Shown here piece after piece: positions 1 to 8,193 of a stretch of 64,000 nt of DNA. The notes under the pieces are model-generated. The model was not told where the DNA came from, searched no databases, and saw only the letters and a list, made by a program, of their open reading frames with translations. Source of the stretch: Gemmatimonadota bacterium. GTDB taxonomy: Bacteria; Gemmatimonadota; Gemmatimonadetes; Longimicrobiales; Gaopeijiaceae. The stretch covers positions 19,996 to 83,995 of the forward strand of contig JAPPGM010000126.1 in assembly GCA_028874995.1 (NCBI GenBank), in the 5' to 3' direction. The position numbers and the translations under genes are program-made. Positions within the stretch are counted from its first letter, which is position 1. Each line of letters starts with the position of its first letter.

Positions 1-405
1 CCGAGCCCCATCGCCCTCGTGCTCGCGATGAGTCCGAGGATGGGTGGCCCGGACCGGGTGTGTGCGCGTTCGCGATCCTGGGCCGGCAGGGAAGCGACGC
101 TGGACGACAGGGCCAGAGCGCACCACGCCGACGCTAGAGCTGCCCGTGGACAGAATCCCCCCGGTATTCGAGCGGCGATGCATCCGGTCAGGACGCTTCG
201 CTCTACCTTTCCATGATGTAAACTACACACTACATTATGTTATGTTTGCTGTACATTTTATCGGTTTAAGGCTGCGCTCTGCGTTGCTGCTCAGCCCAAT
301 AGCGCTTGCTATTGGCCCTTCGTCGCGCCTTGCCATCCCGGCGCCTCGCCGCTCTCGGTGCTCGCGGGGCTCTATCCACGGGCTGCAATCAGGGCGCGGA
401 CCGGT
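1..405. other. Intergenic stretch, no gene recognised
   Basis: No reading frame here has convincing protein character. Positions 211-275 form an AT-rich island in an otherwise GC-rich sequence. It is followed by a stem-loop at 296-315, described separately. The only nearby gene ends at 406 on the minus strand, so this stretch lies downstream of it and upstream of whatever precedes the window. Confidence 0.5.
296..315. repeat. Perfect 8-bp stem-loop in a palindromic intergenic element
   Basis: CCAATAGC at 296-303 pairs perfectly with GCTATTGG at 308-315 around a GCTT loop. The flanks (about 268-295 and 316-340) are rich in GCGTTGC and TCGTCGC words, which resembles short mobile palindromic intergenic repeats of other genomes. 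No T-run follows on either strand, so a simple intrinsic terminator is unlikely. Copy number elsewhere in the genome is unknown. Confidence 0.5.
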
Positions 406-714
406 CTACTCCAGTTCGTCCTCGACGAGCACCCGCTTGACCCCAGCCTCGGTGAGGGCCTGTTGCACCTCGTTCACCTTTCCGTAGGCGACATCGGGGT
501 CGACCTTGACGGCAACGACGCGCGTAGCCTCGATGTCCTCGAGGGCTTCGGTCAACTCGCCGGGCGTCATCTCCTCGTCGTCGAGGAGGATGGTGCCGTC
601 CTCGAGCACCGAAACCTGGAGGGGGCCGTCTTCCTCGTCCGCGGTGGCGTCCGGGGGCGGCGCGTCACAGGCGGAAACGGTGGCGAAAAGCGCCAGGGTG
701 AGCAGTGCTCTCAT
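406..714 (-). CDS. Lipoprotein with ExbD/TolR-like periplasmic domain
   Basis: A 102-residue protein. It begins with a lipoprotein signal whose lipobox ends VSAC, with Cys16 as the predicted lipidated residue. The mature part has the pattern of the periplasmic domain of ExbD/TolR: a beta strand with DGTILLDDEE, a helix, then VVAVKVDPDVAYGKV and a final AGVKRVLVEDE strand. ExbD normally has an N-terminal membrane helix carrying the proton-coupling Asp. Here the anchor is a lipid, so it cannot act as the motor subunit itself. The start at 714 is preceded by GGGAG; longer upstream starts would bury the signal peptide. No ExbB/TolQ gene is near. Function is inferred from fold only. Confidence 0.72.
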   Translation of the reverse strand: MRALLTLALFATVSACDAPPPDATADEEDGPLQVSVLEDGTILLDDEEMTPGELTEALEDIEATRVVAVKVDPDVAYGKVNEVQQALTEAGVKRVLVEDELE

Positions 715-849
715 GGTATTCTCCCGTTGGGGTTCCGGATCGGACCCGACTTTGGTGCGGGTCCATAGTGGGCCGGTTTGCAGGTGCCGGTCAACCCTGA
801 TACCCGCCGCACGCACCCAGGTTGCGACGAGGCGCCCGAGGGGCCGGTT

Positions 850-1068
850 TCACGGCGCCAATTCCCCCGCTTCCACGGCAACGCTCCTCCGGCAGGCCGC
901 ACAACGCGCCACGACCCGGTCCCTTACGTAGGATACGTCCTCCCTGGGCGGGGTGCGGATCACCGCGCAGGGGGCGCCGCACCGCGGGCACTTCGGGTTC
1001 GGGGTATCCCGGGCCAGCTCCCGCAGCAGGATTCGCCGCTCACGGGCGTTGTAGGCTATTGTATCCAT
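850..1068 (-). CDS. Small double-CxxC zinc-ribbon protein
   Basis: A 72-residue basic protein. CPRC at residues 27-30 (plus Cys34) and CAAC at 56-59 are spaced as in a zinc ribbon, which suggests nucleic-acid or protein binding. The first 20 residues are a charged, Arg-rich helix. The frame stays open upstream on this strand, but that part is antisense to the DUF5916 gene and low in complexity, so I place the start at the ATG at 1068. The ribosome-binding site there is weak. It is divergent from the DUF5916 gene. I do not recognise a named family. Confidence 0.6.
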   Translation of the reverse strand: MDTIAYNARERRILLRELARDTPNPKCPRCGAPCAVIRTPPREDVSYVRDRVVARCAACRRSVAVEAGELAP

Positions 1069-1227
1069 CGCGGCGGCACGAATGCGGTGGGGCCAACGGC
1101 GCCGTCTCTTCGCGTGTCCTTGCGGGTTGGTGGCGAGGTACGGCGGGGCCCGTCGCAAGCGGCAGCGGGCCGGTCGCGCGGGGGTGGCGGCGAAAGTCAT
1201 GGACAACGAACACAGGCTTACGGATAG

Positions 1228-3645
1228 ATGATCGAACTGTTGGCGGCAATGACGGCCGCCTCCCTGGGAGTGGGACAGGAGGTGGTGGTGGGGGAGAACG
1301 GCACCGGGACGGAGGGGGCGGATTCCGGGCCGGACGTGGTGGTCTACGACGGCAGCGCGGGACAGCTGGAGGTCCCCGGACCCATGGTCGCCGATGCCGA
1401 TATCACCATCGACGGCGAGATCGACGAGGCCGTGTGGGCGGACGCGCCGATACTGACCGGCTTCACCCAGTTCGACCCGGTCGAGGGTGTGCCCGCCACG
1501 CAGCGCACCGAGGCGCGGGTGCTCCTCACCGACGAAGCCATCTACTTCGCGGTGACCGCGTGGGACGACGTGAAAGACGGCGTGCGGGCCACCCTGGGCG
1601 ACCGCGACTCCTTCGCCCGTTCGGACGACTACGTGCGCTTCATCATCGACACCTTCAACGACCACCGGCGGGGCTACGTCATCATGGTCAACCCGCTGGG
1701 CGTGCAGCAGGACGGGCTGTGGGTCGTGGGGGGAGGGGGAGACCGGCGGCGAAGATGGGGTCCGCCGATCGACTGGAATCCGGACTTCGTGTGGGATTCG
1801 AGCGGGCGGATCTTCGACGGGGGATACACGGTCGAGGTGAAGGTGCCGTTCAAGAGCATCCGCTTCCCCAAGGTGCCGGTGCAGGACTGGGGACTCCAGA
1901 TCCACCGCCGCATCGCGCGCAACGGCTACGGCGAGTCGTGGGCGCCGGTGACGGCGAACGTCGCGAACCAGATGGAACAGTTCGGCACGCTCACCGGGCT
2001 TCAGGACCTGAACCCGGGACTCTTCCTCGAGGTCAATCCGGTCCAGACCTTCAGCAAGCAGGGCGCCTACGATCACGACGCGGGGGCGTTCCAGCGCGAG
2101 GGGATCGACGGGGACTTCGGGATGAACGTCACCTACGGGATCACCTCCAACCTGACGCTCGACGCGACCTACAACCCCGATTTCTCCCAGGTTGAAGCCG
2201 ACGCGGGACAGATCCGGGTCAACGAACGCTTCGCCCTCTTCCTGCGCGAGAAGCGCCCGTTCTTCCTCGAGGGCACCGAGATCTTCCAGCTTCCGCGGCA
2301 GCTGGTCTACACGCGTTCAATCGTGAATCCGGTGGTGGGGGCGAAGCTGCAGGGCAAGATCGGGTCCTTCAACGCGGGGTATCTCGGTGCCCTGGATGAT
2401 GTCGCGAACCCCGACAATCCGGGCGAGAACACGCATGCGGTGGTCAATCTGTTCCGTCTGCGGCGCGATCTGGGGAGCACTTCCAACGCCGGCATGGTAT
2501 ACACCGACAGAACCTTCGGCCCGGACCGTTTCAACCGGGTGTTGGGCGTGGACGGGCGGTTCCAGCTGAACCAGCGGTACACGGTCACCCTCCTCGCGGC
2601 GGGCAGCCGCGCGGCGCACGGGGGCCCCGAGTCCGTCAACGGCGGACTCCTCTCCGCCCAGGTGGCCCGCTCCGGCCGCAACTTCCAGTTCGAGGTCGGC
2701 GGCCATGACATCAGCAACGACTTCGAGGCGGGGAGCGGCTTCCTGAGGCGCACCGGCGTCGCCCAGCTGCAGTCGCGGGTGAGCTACAACTTCCGGGGGC
2801 GTCCCGGAGACTTCATCGAGCGGTGGGGCCCGAGCCTCGAGACGGAGGGGCTGTGGACCCACGACGACTTCCGGGCACGGCAGCGCCCGCAGGAGTCCAG
2901 CGTTCAGCTCGGGGGCAGCGTCTCCTTCCGCGGCAACATCACCGTTTGGGGCAACTACTCGCGTTCGTACTATCGCTTCGAGCGCGACAGCTACTACAAT
3001 CTCGCCTCCAGGAGTGCCGGGGGTGTCCGGCAGGCCTTCTTCCCCGACCAGTCGCTCTTCCAGGGTCTCAGTTCGGGGACGATCTTCTTCTGGATCAATT
3101 CCTTCGACCGCGTGCGGGGCAACCTTCGCCTGACGCGATCGGAGTCGCCGCTCTTCGACTTCATCAGCGACGCCCCGGTCGACGTCGCCGATTCCTGGTC
3201 CGGCGACGCCAGCCTGAACCTCTTTCCCACGACGAACCTCAGCGCCGAAGTCGGCGTCCGGCACACGAGTCTCCTGCGACAGCGCGACGGGTCGCTCTAC
3301 TCGCGGGCCACGATCCCGCGCCTCCGGGCGCAGTACCAGTTCAACCGTGCCCTCTACCTGCGGACGATCGTGGAGTACGGCAGCCAGCGCCGGGGCAGCT
3401 TGCTCACCCCCACCGGTGGCGACCAGGTTGTATACTGTTCGGACGGGTCGTGCTTCGACCTGACGGGGTCGGAGTCCAACGATTTCTCTTTCGAGACGCT
3501 GCTGAGCTACGAACCGACCCCGGGGACGGTCTTCTTCATGGGGTACACGCGCCGCATGGAGGACATGGAGGCCTTCCGCTTCCGGGATGTGCGCCCGGAG
3601 GCCGAGGGATTGTTCGTGAAACTTTCCTACCGGTTCCGGGGGTAG
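1228..3645 (+). CDS. DUF5916 outer-membrane beta-barrel protein with CBM9-like N-terminus
   Basis: An 805-residue protein. After a short hydrophobic N-terminus, residues about 45-250 look like the CBM9/DOMON-type beta-sandwich (DGEIDEAVWADA, then ALTDEAIYFAVTAWDD-like strands). The rest is a run of alternating aromatic-rich strands typical of an outer-membrane barrel, ending in LSYRFRG with a near-terminal aromatic. This layout defines DUF5916 proteins, common in Bacteroidota and Gemmatimonadota and presumed to act in carbohydrate or peptide handling at the cell surface. An in-frame TAG sits directly before the ATG at 1228, so the start cannot lie further upstream; ATG 1249 is an alternative that shortens the signal peptide. 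No close functional partner is adjacent. Confidence 0.88.
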   Translation: MIELLAAMTAASLGVGQEVVVGENGTGTEGADSGPDVVVYDGSAGQLEVPGPMVADADITIDGEIDEAVWADAPILTGFTQFDPVEGVPATQRTEARVLLTDEAIYFAVTAWDDVKDGVRATLGDRDSFARSDDYVRFIIDTFNDHRRGYVIMVNPLGVQQDGLWVVGGGGDRRRRWGPPIDWNPDFVWDSSGRIFDGGYTVEVKVPFKSIRFPKVPVQDWGLQIHRRIARNGYGESWAPVTANVANQMEQFGTLTGLQDLNPGLFLEVNPVQTFSKQGAYDHDAGAFQREGIDGDFGMNVTYGITSNLTLDATYNPDFSQVEADAGQIRVNERFALFLREKRPFFLEGTEIFQLPRQLVYTRSIVNPVVGAKLQGKIGSFNAGYLGALDDVANPDNPGENTHAVVNLFRLRRDLGSTSNAGMVYTDRTFGPDRFNRVLGVDGRFQLNQRYTVTLLAAGSRAAHGGPESVNGGLLSAQVARSGRNFQFEVGGHDISNDFEAGSGFLRRTGVAQLQSRVSYNFRGRPGDFIERWGPSLETEGLWTHDDFRARQRPQESSVQLGGSVSFRGNITVWGNYSRSYYRFERDSYYNLASRSAGGVRQAFFPDQSLFQGLSSGTIFFWINSFDRVRGNLRLTRSESPLFDFISDAPVDVADSWSGDASLNLFPTTNLSAEVGVRHTSLLRQRDGSLYSRATIPRLRAQYQFNRALYLRTIVEYGSQRRGSLLTPTGGDQVVYCSDGSCFDLTGSESNDFSFETLLSYEPTPGTVFFMGYTRRMEDMEAFRFRDVRPEAEGLFVKLSYRFRG

Positions 3646-3687
3646 GGTAAAGGACGTTCCCGGAACGCGAGATAAGGAGATGATGGA

Positions 3688-3894
3688 ATGACGATAAGAA
3701 CCGTCGGAGCTCTCACGGCCACCGGTGTGGTGAGTTTCCTGTTGCTGAAGCTGATCGCGGCCGTCACGGCGCCGCTCGTAGGCATGTTCTTCAGCTTCAT
3801 GGCTCTGGCCCTCAAGGTGGGGCTGGTGGTCGGGGTCGCCTATTTCCTGTACCGGATGTTCCGCCGGCGGCAGGAAGAGGAGATCGTCGCTTAG
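3688..3894 (+). CDS. Small membrane protein
   Basis: A 68-residue protein with two hydrophobic stretches (about residues 8-28 and 32-55) and a short basic-acidic tail (YRMFRRRQEEEIVA). A good AAGGAG ribosome-binding site lies about ten bases before the ATG. It follows the DUF5916 gene by 42 bases and is closed by a hairpin terminator, so it is probably the last gene of that transcript. Family unknown. Confidence 0.65.
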   Translation: MTIRTVGALTATGVVSFLLLKLIAAVTAPLVGMFFSFMALALKVGLVVGVAYFLYRMFRRRQEEEIVA

Positions 3895-3902
3895 GTCGGG
3901 TT

Positions 3903-3936
3903 CGGCCGCCGGGGGATGAGCGCGGCGGCCGTTTTT
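3903..3936 (+). terminator. Intrinsic terminator after the small membrane protein gene
   Basis: CGGCCGCC (3903-3910) pairs perfectly with GGCGGCCG (3924-3931) and is followed at once by five T residues. It ends the plus-strand transcript just before the convergent helicase-like gene. Confidence 0.8.
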
Positions 3937-3940
3937 CCTT

Positions 3941-5728
3941 CTACTTGCTTCCGGGTTGCGGGGTCTTGCCGCCCGGGGGCCATTCCTTTCCACCTGGGCG
4001 TCGGGACTTTCTTCCGCCCGTCGAGCGCGCCTTGCCCCTCGACTGCCGAGTCTTTGCGCCTGGCCCACGCGCCTCCGCGCCAGACTGCCGCCTTTTTGCG
4101 TCCGAATGTCGCTCTTTTGCGCCCGGCCGCCGCTGCTTGGCGCCCGGCCGCCGCTCCCGCCCTCCCGTCCCCCAATCCCGCCCCCCCGGCCGCCGTTCCT
4201 TCGCCCGGTCGTAGTCGACGCGAAGGCTGCGGCCGCCCAGCGTGATCCCGTTCATCGCGGAGATCACCTTTTTCGCGTCGCTTTCGCGGACCTCGATCAG
4301 TGAGTGGCTCTCGCGCACGTCGATGCGTCCCACCCTCCTGCCGGGAACGCCCGACTGGTTGGTGAGGGCGCCGAGCAGGTCGCCGGGTCCGAGGTCGTCG
4401 CGCTTTCCCGCGGAAACGAAGAGGCGCACCCAGCTCTCGGGCACGGATGCGTGCGTCGCACCAACCGACGGGGATTCCTTCTTCGCGCTTCTGCGGTCGA
4501 GGAGGAGCAGGGCCGCGGCCGCGACTTCGGCAGCCGAGAACCGGTCCAGCAGCGACTCGACGAGAAGGTAGTAGGACGCCATCTCGGGGGCGCGCGCCGC
4601 TTCGTGCAGCTCGTCGACGCGGGCGTCGAGGGTGGCCGAGACGCGGGGGGGACGGGTGGGGCGGATCCGTTTGAGGCGGAGGCCGGCACCGGCGGCGACC
4701 TCCCTGAGGTGTCCCGTTTCGCGAATAGCGGCGAGGACCCAGGCGGGGCCGCCGGCCGCGTGACGCAGCGTTGCCGCGGCGGCTCCCGCGGGGACCGAGC
4801 AGGACAGCGTTGCCACGGTCGCGGGGTCGGCGATGGCGTCGAGAGCCTCGCGGCCGGCCTCGTCCTCGCCGGGGGACAGCCAGACGGGCACGGTCTCGTC
4901 GCCGGGGGGGCCGGAGACGTAGCCGTGCATGGCCAGAAAATCCCCCAGGTCCGCGGCCTGATCGGCCGACGAGGCGAAGATCAGCACATGGCGGATCGGA
5001 TCTTCCAGGAGTTCGGCCGCAAGGGCCAGCGCCGCCTCCCAGCGATCGCCCTCGATCACCACCTGGTTGAGTTCACGTGAGGATTCGCCGGTTTCCGGCC
5101 CGGTCTTCGCCGGCTCCCCCGGGACCTGGCGCGGCCCGGGCGGCACGGTGGTGGCCCGGTGCGTGAATCGTTCGGCGAGCGAGCGCAGCGGGGGGCCGAA
5201 GGGATGTCCGCAGAAGATGCGCTGACACTCGCGGGGCAGTTCAGTGAGGAATGTCTCGAGGTGGTCCGGGCGGACACCCTTGACCACGCCGTCGCCATCG
5301 TGCAGGACGAGCGCCCGGACGTGGGAGACATCGACGGACCGGTCGCATAGCGCCTGCACACGGTCGGCCGGGACGAAGAGGAAGTCGGCGCGTTCGGGGA
5401 GCAGCCAGTGTTCGGCCAGCGCCGCGGCACGTGCGCCCGACGCCTCGCACAGGCCCGCGAAGGACCGGGCGAGTTCGGTGGCCTGGCGGTGTCCCGCGCA
5501 GAGGATCAGGCAGACCGGCGCGCCATGGCCGCCCTCAAGCCGGTCCAGCAGGGGGGCGCCGTAACCGACCAGGGTGCCGCTGCCCGGTCCCGCCCGGCCC
5601 ATCAGGTCGTTCCCGCGCGCGATGACCGGGATTGCCGCCGCCTGGAAGGGCGTGGGGGTCTCGATGCCCTCGGCCGCTAGGCCCGCCACGGTCTCCGGGC
5701 CGAGGGGAAGGTCTTCGAAGGACTTCAT
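3941..5728 (-). CDS. Degenerate DEAD-box helicase-like protein with DbpA-type RNA-binding domain and basic repeat tail
   Basis: A 595-residue protein with the overall DEAD-box layout but eroded catalytic motifs. The Q-motif region survives (TPTPFQ, Gln29). Motif I reads RAGPGSGTL (45-53) where AxTGxGKT is expected, so the P-loop Lys is gone. Motif II reads HDGD (143-146) instead of DEAD, motif III SAT is replaced by FCGHP, and no HRxGRxGR is seen. Residues about 433-508 match the DbpA-type RNA-binding domain (VRLFVSAGKRDDLGPGDLLG). The last 85 residues are low-complexity Arg/Lys/Gly/Pro repeats of the RRPGAK type. It is probably an RNA-binding protein without ATP-driven unwinding. It is the third gene of a minus-strand operon, 16 bases after the 100-residue gene. 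An intact paralogue lies at 11410. Confidence 0.85.
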   Translation of the reverse strand: MKSFEDLPLGPETVAGLAAEGIETPTPFQAAAIPVIARGNDLMGRAGPGSGTLVGYGAPLLDRLEGGHGAPVCLILCAGHRQATELARSFAGLCEASGARAAALAEHWLLPERADFLFVPADRVQALCDRSVDVSHVRALVLHDGDGVVKGVRPDHLETFLTELPRECQRIFCGHPFGPPLRSLAERFTHRATTVPPGPRQVPGEPAKTGPETGESSRELNQVVIEGDRWEAALALAAELLEDPIRHVLIFASSADQAADLGDFLAMHGYVSGPPGDETVPVWLSPGEDEAGREALDAIADPATVATLSCSVPAGAAAATLRHAAGGPAWVLAAIRETGHLREVAAGAGLRLKRIRPTRPPRVSATLDARVDELHEAARAPEMASYYLLVESLLDRFSAAEVAAAALLLLDRRSAKKESPSVGATHASVPESWVRLFVSAGKRDDLGPGDLLGALTNQSGVPGRRVGRIDVRESHSLIEVRESDAKKVISAMNGITLGGRSLRVDYDRAKERRPGGRDWGTGGRERRPGAKQRRPGAKERHSDAKRRQSGAEARGPGAKTRQSRGKARSTGGRKSRRPGGKEWPPGGKTPQPGSK

Positions 5729-5744
5729 CGGGGAGGGTGGGCTG

Positions 5745-6047
5745 CTACGTCAGTTCGCCCGAGCCGGGACCGCCGGCGTCGCCGTACTCGTACGGAAGGT
5801 GGTTGAGAAAGCGCTGGATCTCGTAGTCCATGCGCGAAGTGCGGAGCCGGTCGGTGCGCGCGGTCACATCGGTGAAGGGGCCGTGACGGTGGACGGAGAG
5901 GACCACGGTGCCCTCGTCGCCGGTGTAGGTGGCCCCGTGCGAGGACTGCTTCGACCTGGTGAGGCCGATGTACACCGGCAGGATTTCTTCGGCCCGCGCC
6001 AGGACCTCCGCCGGAGGAAGCGCCGTCTTGCGTTCGTATCCCGCCAT
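5745..6047 (-). CDS. Conserved-looking hypothetical protein, 100 residues
   Basis: A soluble protein with mixed alpha/beta character: an N-terminal helix (PPAEVLARAEEILPVYIGL), a strand-rich centre (GTVVLSVHRHGPFTDVTART), then a Glu/Arg-rich helix ending in NHLPYEYGD. GAGGGA precedes the ATG at 6047, and the longer frame upstream overlaps the DsbA-family gene. It sits between that gene (10-base gap) and the degenerate helicase gene (16-base gap), so the three are likely co-transcribed. I do not recognise the family. Confidence 0.7.
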   Translation of the reverse strand: MAGYERKTALPPAEVLARAEEILPVYIGLTRSKQSSHGATYTGDEGTVVLSVHRHGPFTDVTARTDRLRTSRMDYEIQRFLNHLPYEYGDAGGPGSGELT

Positions 6048-6057
6048 TGTCTTCCCT

Positions 6058-6660
6058 CTACTCGTTGGTTTCCGCTGTGAGTTCGTTCTCGATCCACCGT
6101 TTCCACCGCGCGATTTCGGCCGACGTGGCCAGGCCCTCCAGTCGGCGTTCGCCCGCGACCAGCGCCGGGAGCTTGATGACGTCGTGTGTCCGGAGCGCCT
6201 CCCGGTGCCCCAGGACGACATCGGTGTAGCGGTCCACGTCCAGCACCGCCCTGGTCTCGGTGCGGTCCAGTCCGGCGCGGTGCGCGATTTCAACCAGCAA
6301 ATCTATCCGCCCGATGTCGATCCGGTCGACGAAGTGGGCTTCGAACAATGCGCGCCGGACGGTGTGGTCACAATCCCTGTCGCGCGCGAACTCGGCCAGT
6401 TCGTGGGCCTTGCGGGTCCACGGCAGCAGCTGCGGGGTCTCCATGGGGACGCCGAGATCATGGGCGAGGTTGGTGATCCGGGCGTGGTAGTCCTGCCAAC
6501 GGGCGCCGGCGGGGTCGATCAGCAGGTGCGGGGGCGGCCGGAGCTCGAAACCGCGCCATTCGATGGCGTCCGACGCCCCGGCCTCGTCGACCAGGTGCGA
6601 GGCCAGGCGCGAGGCGGGATCGATGAAATCGAAGTAGAAGACGGGGGGCGGGGTGGGCAT
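6058..6660 (-). CDS. DsbA-family protein, 2-hydroxychromene-2-carboxylate isomerase/FrnE-like
   Basis: A 200-residue cytoplasmic protein with the thioredoxin fold plus helical insertion of the DsbA-like HCCA-isomerase/FrnE group. The N-terminal strand FYFDFIDPAS aligns with FDFxSPYS of the isomerases. Ser17 is kept, but the first catalytic Ser position is Asp, and no CxxC is present, so it is not a disulfide oxidase. The C-terminal VIKLPALVAGERRLEG is the usual cis-Pro and strand region. The isomerases use glutathione in naphthalene breakdown; nothing nearby supports that pathway, so the substrate is unknown. It is the first gene of the operon that runs into the degenerate helicase. Confidence 0.8.
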   Translation of the reverse strand: MPTPPPVFYFDFIDPASRLASHLVDEAGASDAIEWRGFELRPPPHLLIDPAGARWQDYHARITNLAHDLGVPMETPQLLPWTRKAHELAEFARDRDCDHTVRRALFEAHFVDRIDIGRIDLLVEIAHRAGLDRTETRAVLDVDRYTDVVLGHREALRTHDVIKLPALVAGERRLEGLATSAEIARWKRWIENELTAETNE

Positions 6661-6933
6661 GGTCCAGGGTACCGGAAGTCGGTGGACAGAGCCATCCGAA
6701 TGCCGGGGGGATTCCTTCCAGGGGCTGTTCGGGGCGACGGAAAGGGTTGCCAAAGATACCTCCGCGAACCGATTGTGCGACGGCTCAGCCCGGAGCGGTC
6801 GCATCGGCGGCGCCTTGTGCAGCCTGGGTCGCCCGGGTGCCGGCGAAGGGCCGGAATTCCGGAATCCCCGCTCCCCCTCCGGCCGGCGTCCGGATGGGAG
6901 CAACACAGGAAGACTACCAACAACGACCAACCC

Positions 6934-8121
6934 ATGACCTATTCCAAGAACATCGCTCGGCTTCAGCCGTCGGCCACCGTGACGGTGAGCACGCTCGCCA
7001 AAAAGCTGCGTGCCGAGGGACGCGACATCATCAACCTGAGCGCGGGCGAGCCCGACTTCGACACCCCCGAGGGGATCGCCGAGGCCGGCATCGTGGGGAT
7101 CCGGCAGGGGCGCACCCGGTACACCCCAGCCGCGGGCCTCCCCGAACTGCGCGCGGCGGCCGCCGAATACATGACCGCGGGGACCGCCTACCCGGCCGAT
7201 CCGGCCCGGGTGGTGGTCTCGGCGGGCGCGAAACAGTCGCTCTTCAACGCCTGCTTCTGCCTCTTCGGGCCCGGCGACGAGGTGCTGATCGGGTCGCCGT
7301 ACTGGACCTCCTACCCCGAGATGGTGACGCTGGCGCGCGCCGAGCCCGTCCCGGTGGCCGGGAGCGAGAGCCGCGAATTCATGCTCACACCCGACGACTT
7401 GGAGGCAGCGGCAACGGAGCGGAGCAAGGGGCTGATCCTCTCGACCCCATCGAATCCGACGGGGGGCGTGTATTCCAAGGCGGCGCTCGGCGCAATAGCG
7501 GAATGGGCCAGGTCGCGCGGCGTCACCTTGGTCAGCGACGAGATCTATCAGGAGATCTACTACGGCGAGGGAGACAAGGCCCCGGGCGCGCTGGATCTGG
7601 CCCCGGGCGCGGTGGGCAACCTGGTGGTCACCAACGGAATGTCCAAGGCGTTCGCGATGACCGGGTGGCGGGTCGGCTTCTCGTACACCACGGCCGAGCT
7701 TGCCGCGAAGATGTCGGCGCTCCAGAGCCACGTGTCGCTGAACGCGGCCACACCGTCCCAGGTGGCCGCCCTGGAAGGCCTCACCCGGGGCGAGGAGGGC
7801 GCGCGTGACCGCGCCGTCATGCTGGCCGCCTTCCGCCGCCGCCGCGACCTCGTCACGCGCCTCTTCGACGAGCTGCTCCCGGGGTGCTTCTACGTCCGTC
7901 CCGAGGGCGCGTTCTACCTGTACTTCGGCGTGGACGGCGCCTTCGACGGGGACATCACCTGCGCCGGTGACGTCTGCACGCGCATCCTCGAGGAGGTGGG
8001 CGTGGCGATCGTCCCGGGCGAGGCGTTCGGCGACCCGCGCTTCGCCCGCATGAGCACCGCTTCGTCGGACGAGGACATCGAGGAGGGGGTGCGGCGCATG
8101 GCCAAGGTGCTGGGCGGGTGA
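6934..8121 (+). CDS. Pyridoxal-phosphate aspartate aminotransferase (class I)
   Basis: A 395-residue fold-type I aminotransferase, full length for the family. Visible PLP-site residues are Asn174 in SNPTG, Asp202 and Tyr205 in SDEIYQEIYY, and the Schiff-base Lys238 in NGMSKAFAMTGWR. The substrate-binding Arg is in FARMSTAS near the C-terminus. The N-terminal LSAGEPDFDTP is typical of the type I-gamma (1b) aspartate/prephenate aminotransferases, which move the amino group between aspartate or prephenate and 2-oxoglutarate. The gene is divergent from the DsbA-family gene across 273 bases. The ATG at 6934 fits the usual N-terminus; no strong ribosome-binding site is seen. A partial copy of its last codons follows at 8161-8193. 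Confidence 0.92.
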   Translation: MTYSKNIARLQPSATVTVSTLAKKLRAEGRDIINLSAGEPDFDTPEGIAEAGIVGIRQGRTRYTPAAGLPELRAAAAEYMTAGTAYPADPARVVVSAGAKQSLFNACFCLFGPGDEVLIGSPYWTSYPEMVTLARAEPVPVAGSESREFMLTPDDLEAAATERSKGLILSTPSNPTGGVYSKAALGAIAEWARSRGVTLVSDEIYQEIYYGEGDKAPGALDLAPGAVGNLVVTNGMSKAFAMTGWRVGFSYTTAELAAKMSALQSHVSLNAATPSQVAALEGLTRGEEGARDRAVMLAAFRRRRDLVTRLFDELLPGCFYVRPEGAFYLYFGVDGAFDGDITCAGDVCTRILEEVGVAIVPGEAFGDPRFARMSTASSDEDIEEGVRRMAKVLGG

Positions 8122-8160
8122 GCGCGCCGTCCGCGACGGTGCCCGGATCGCCCCCGTGAC

Positions 8161-8193
8161 GTGCGACTCATGGCGAGCGTGCTGAATGGGTGA
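8161..8193 (+). pseudogene. Duplicated tail of the aminotransferase gene
   Basis: Positions 8161-8193 read VRLMASVLNG-stop and match the authentic gene end at 8089-8121 (VRRMAKVLGG-stop) at 25 of 33 bases, exactly 72 bases downstream. It looks like a remnant of a tandem duplication. The O-methyltransferase start codon lies inside it. Confidence 0.5.

Noticed and set aside
850-2076. Long minus-strand open frame across the DUF5916 gene
   Set aside because: Only its last 72 codons look like a protein; the rest mirrors the plus-strand gene and is open because of high GC.
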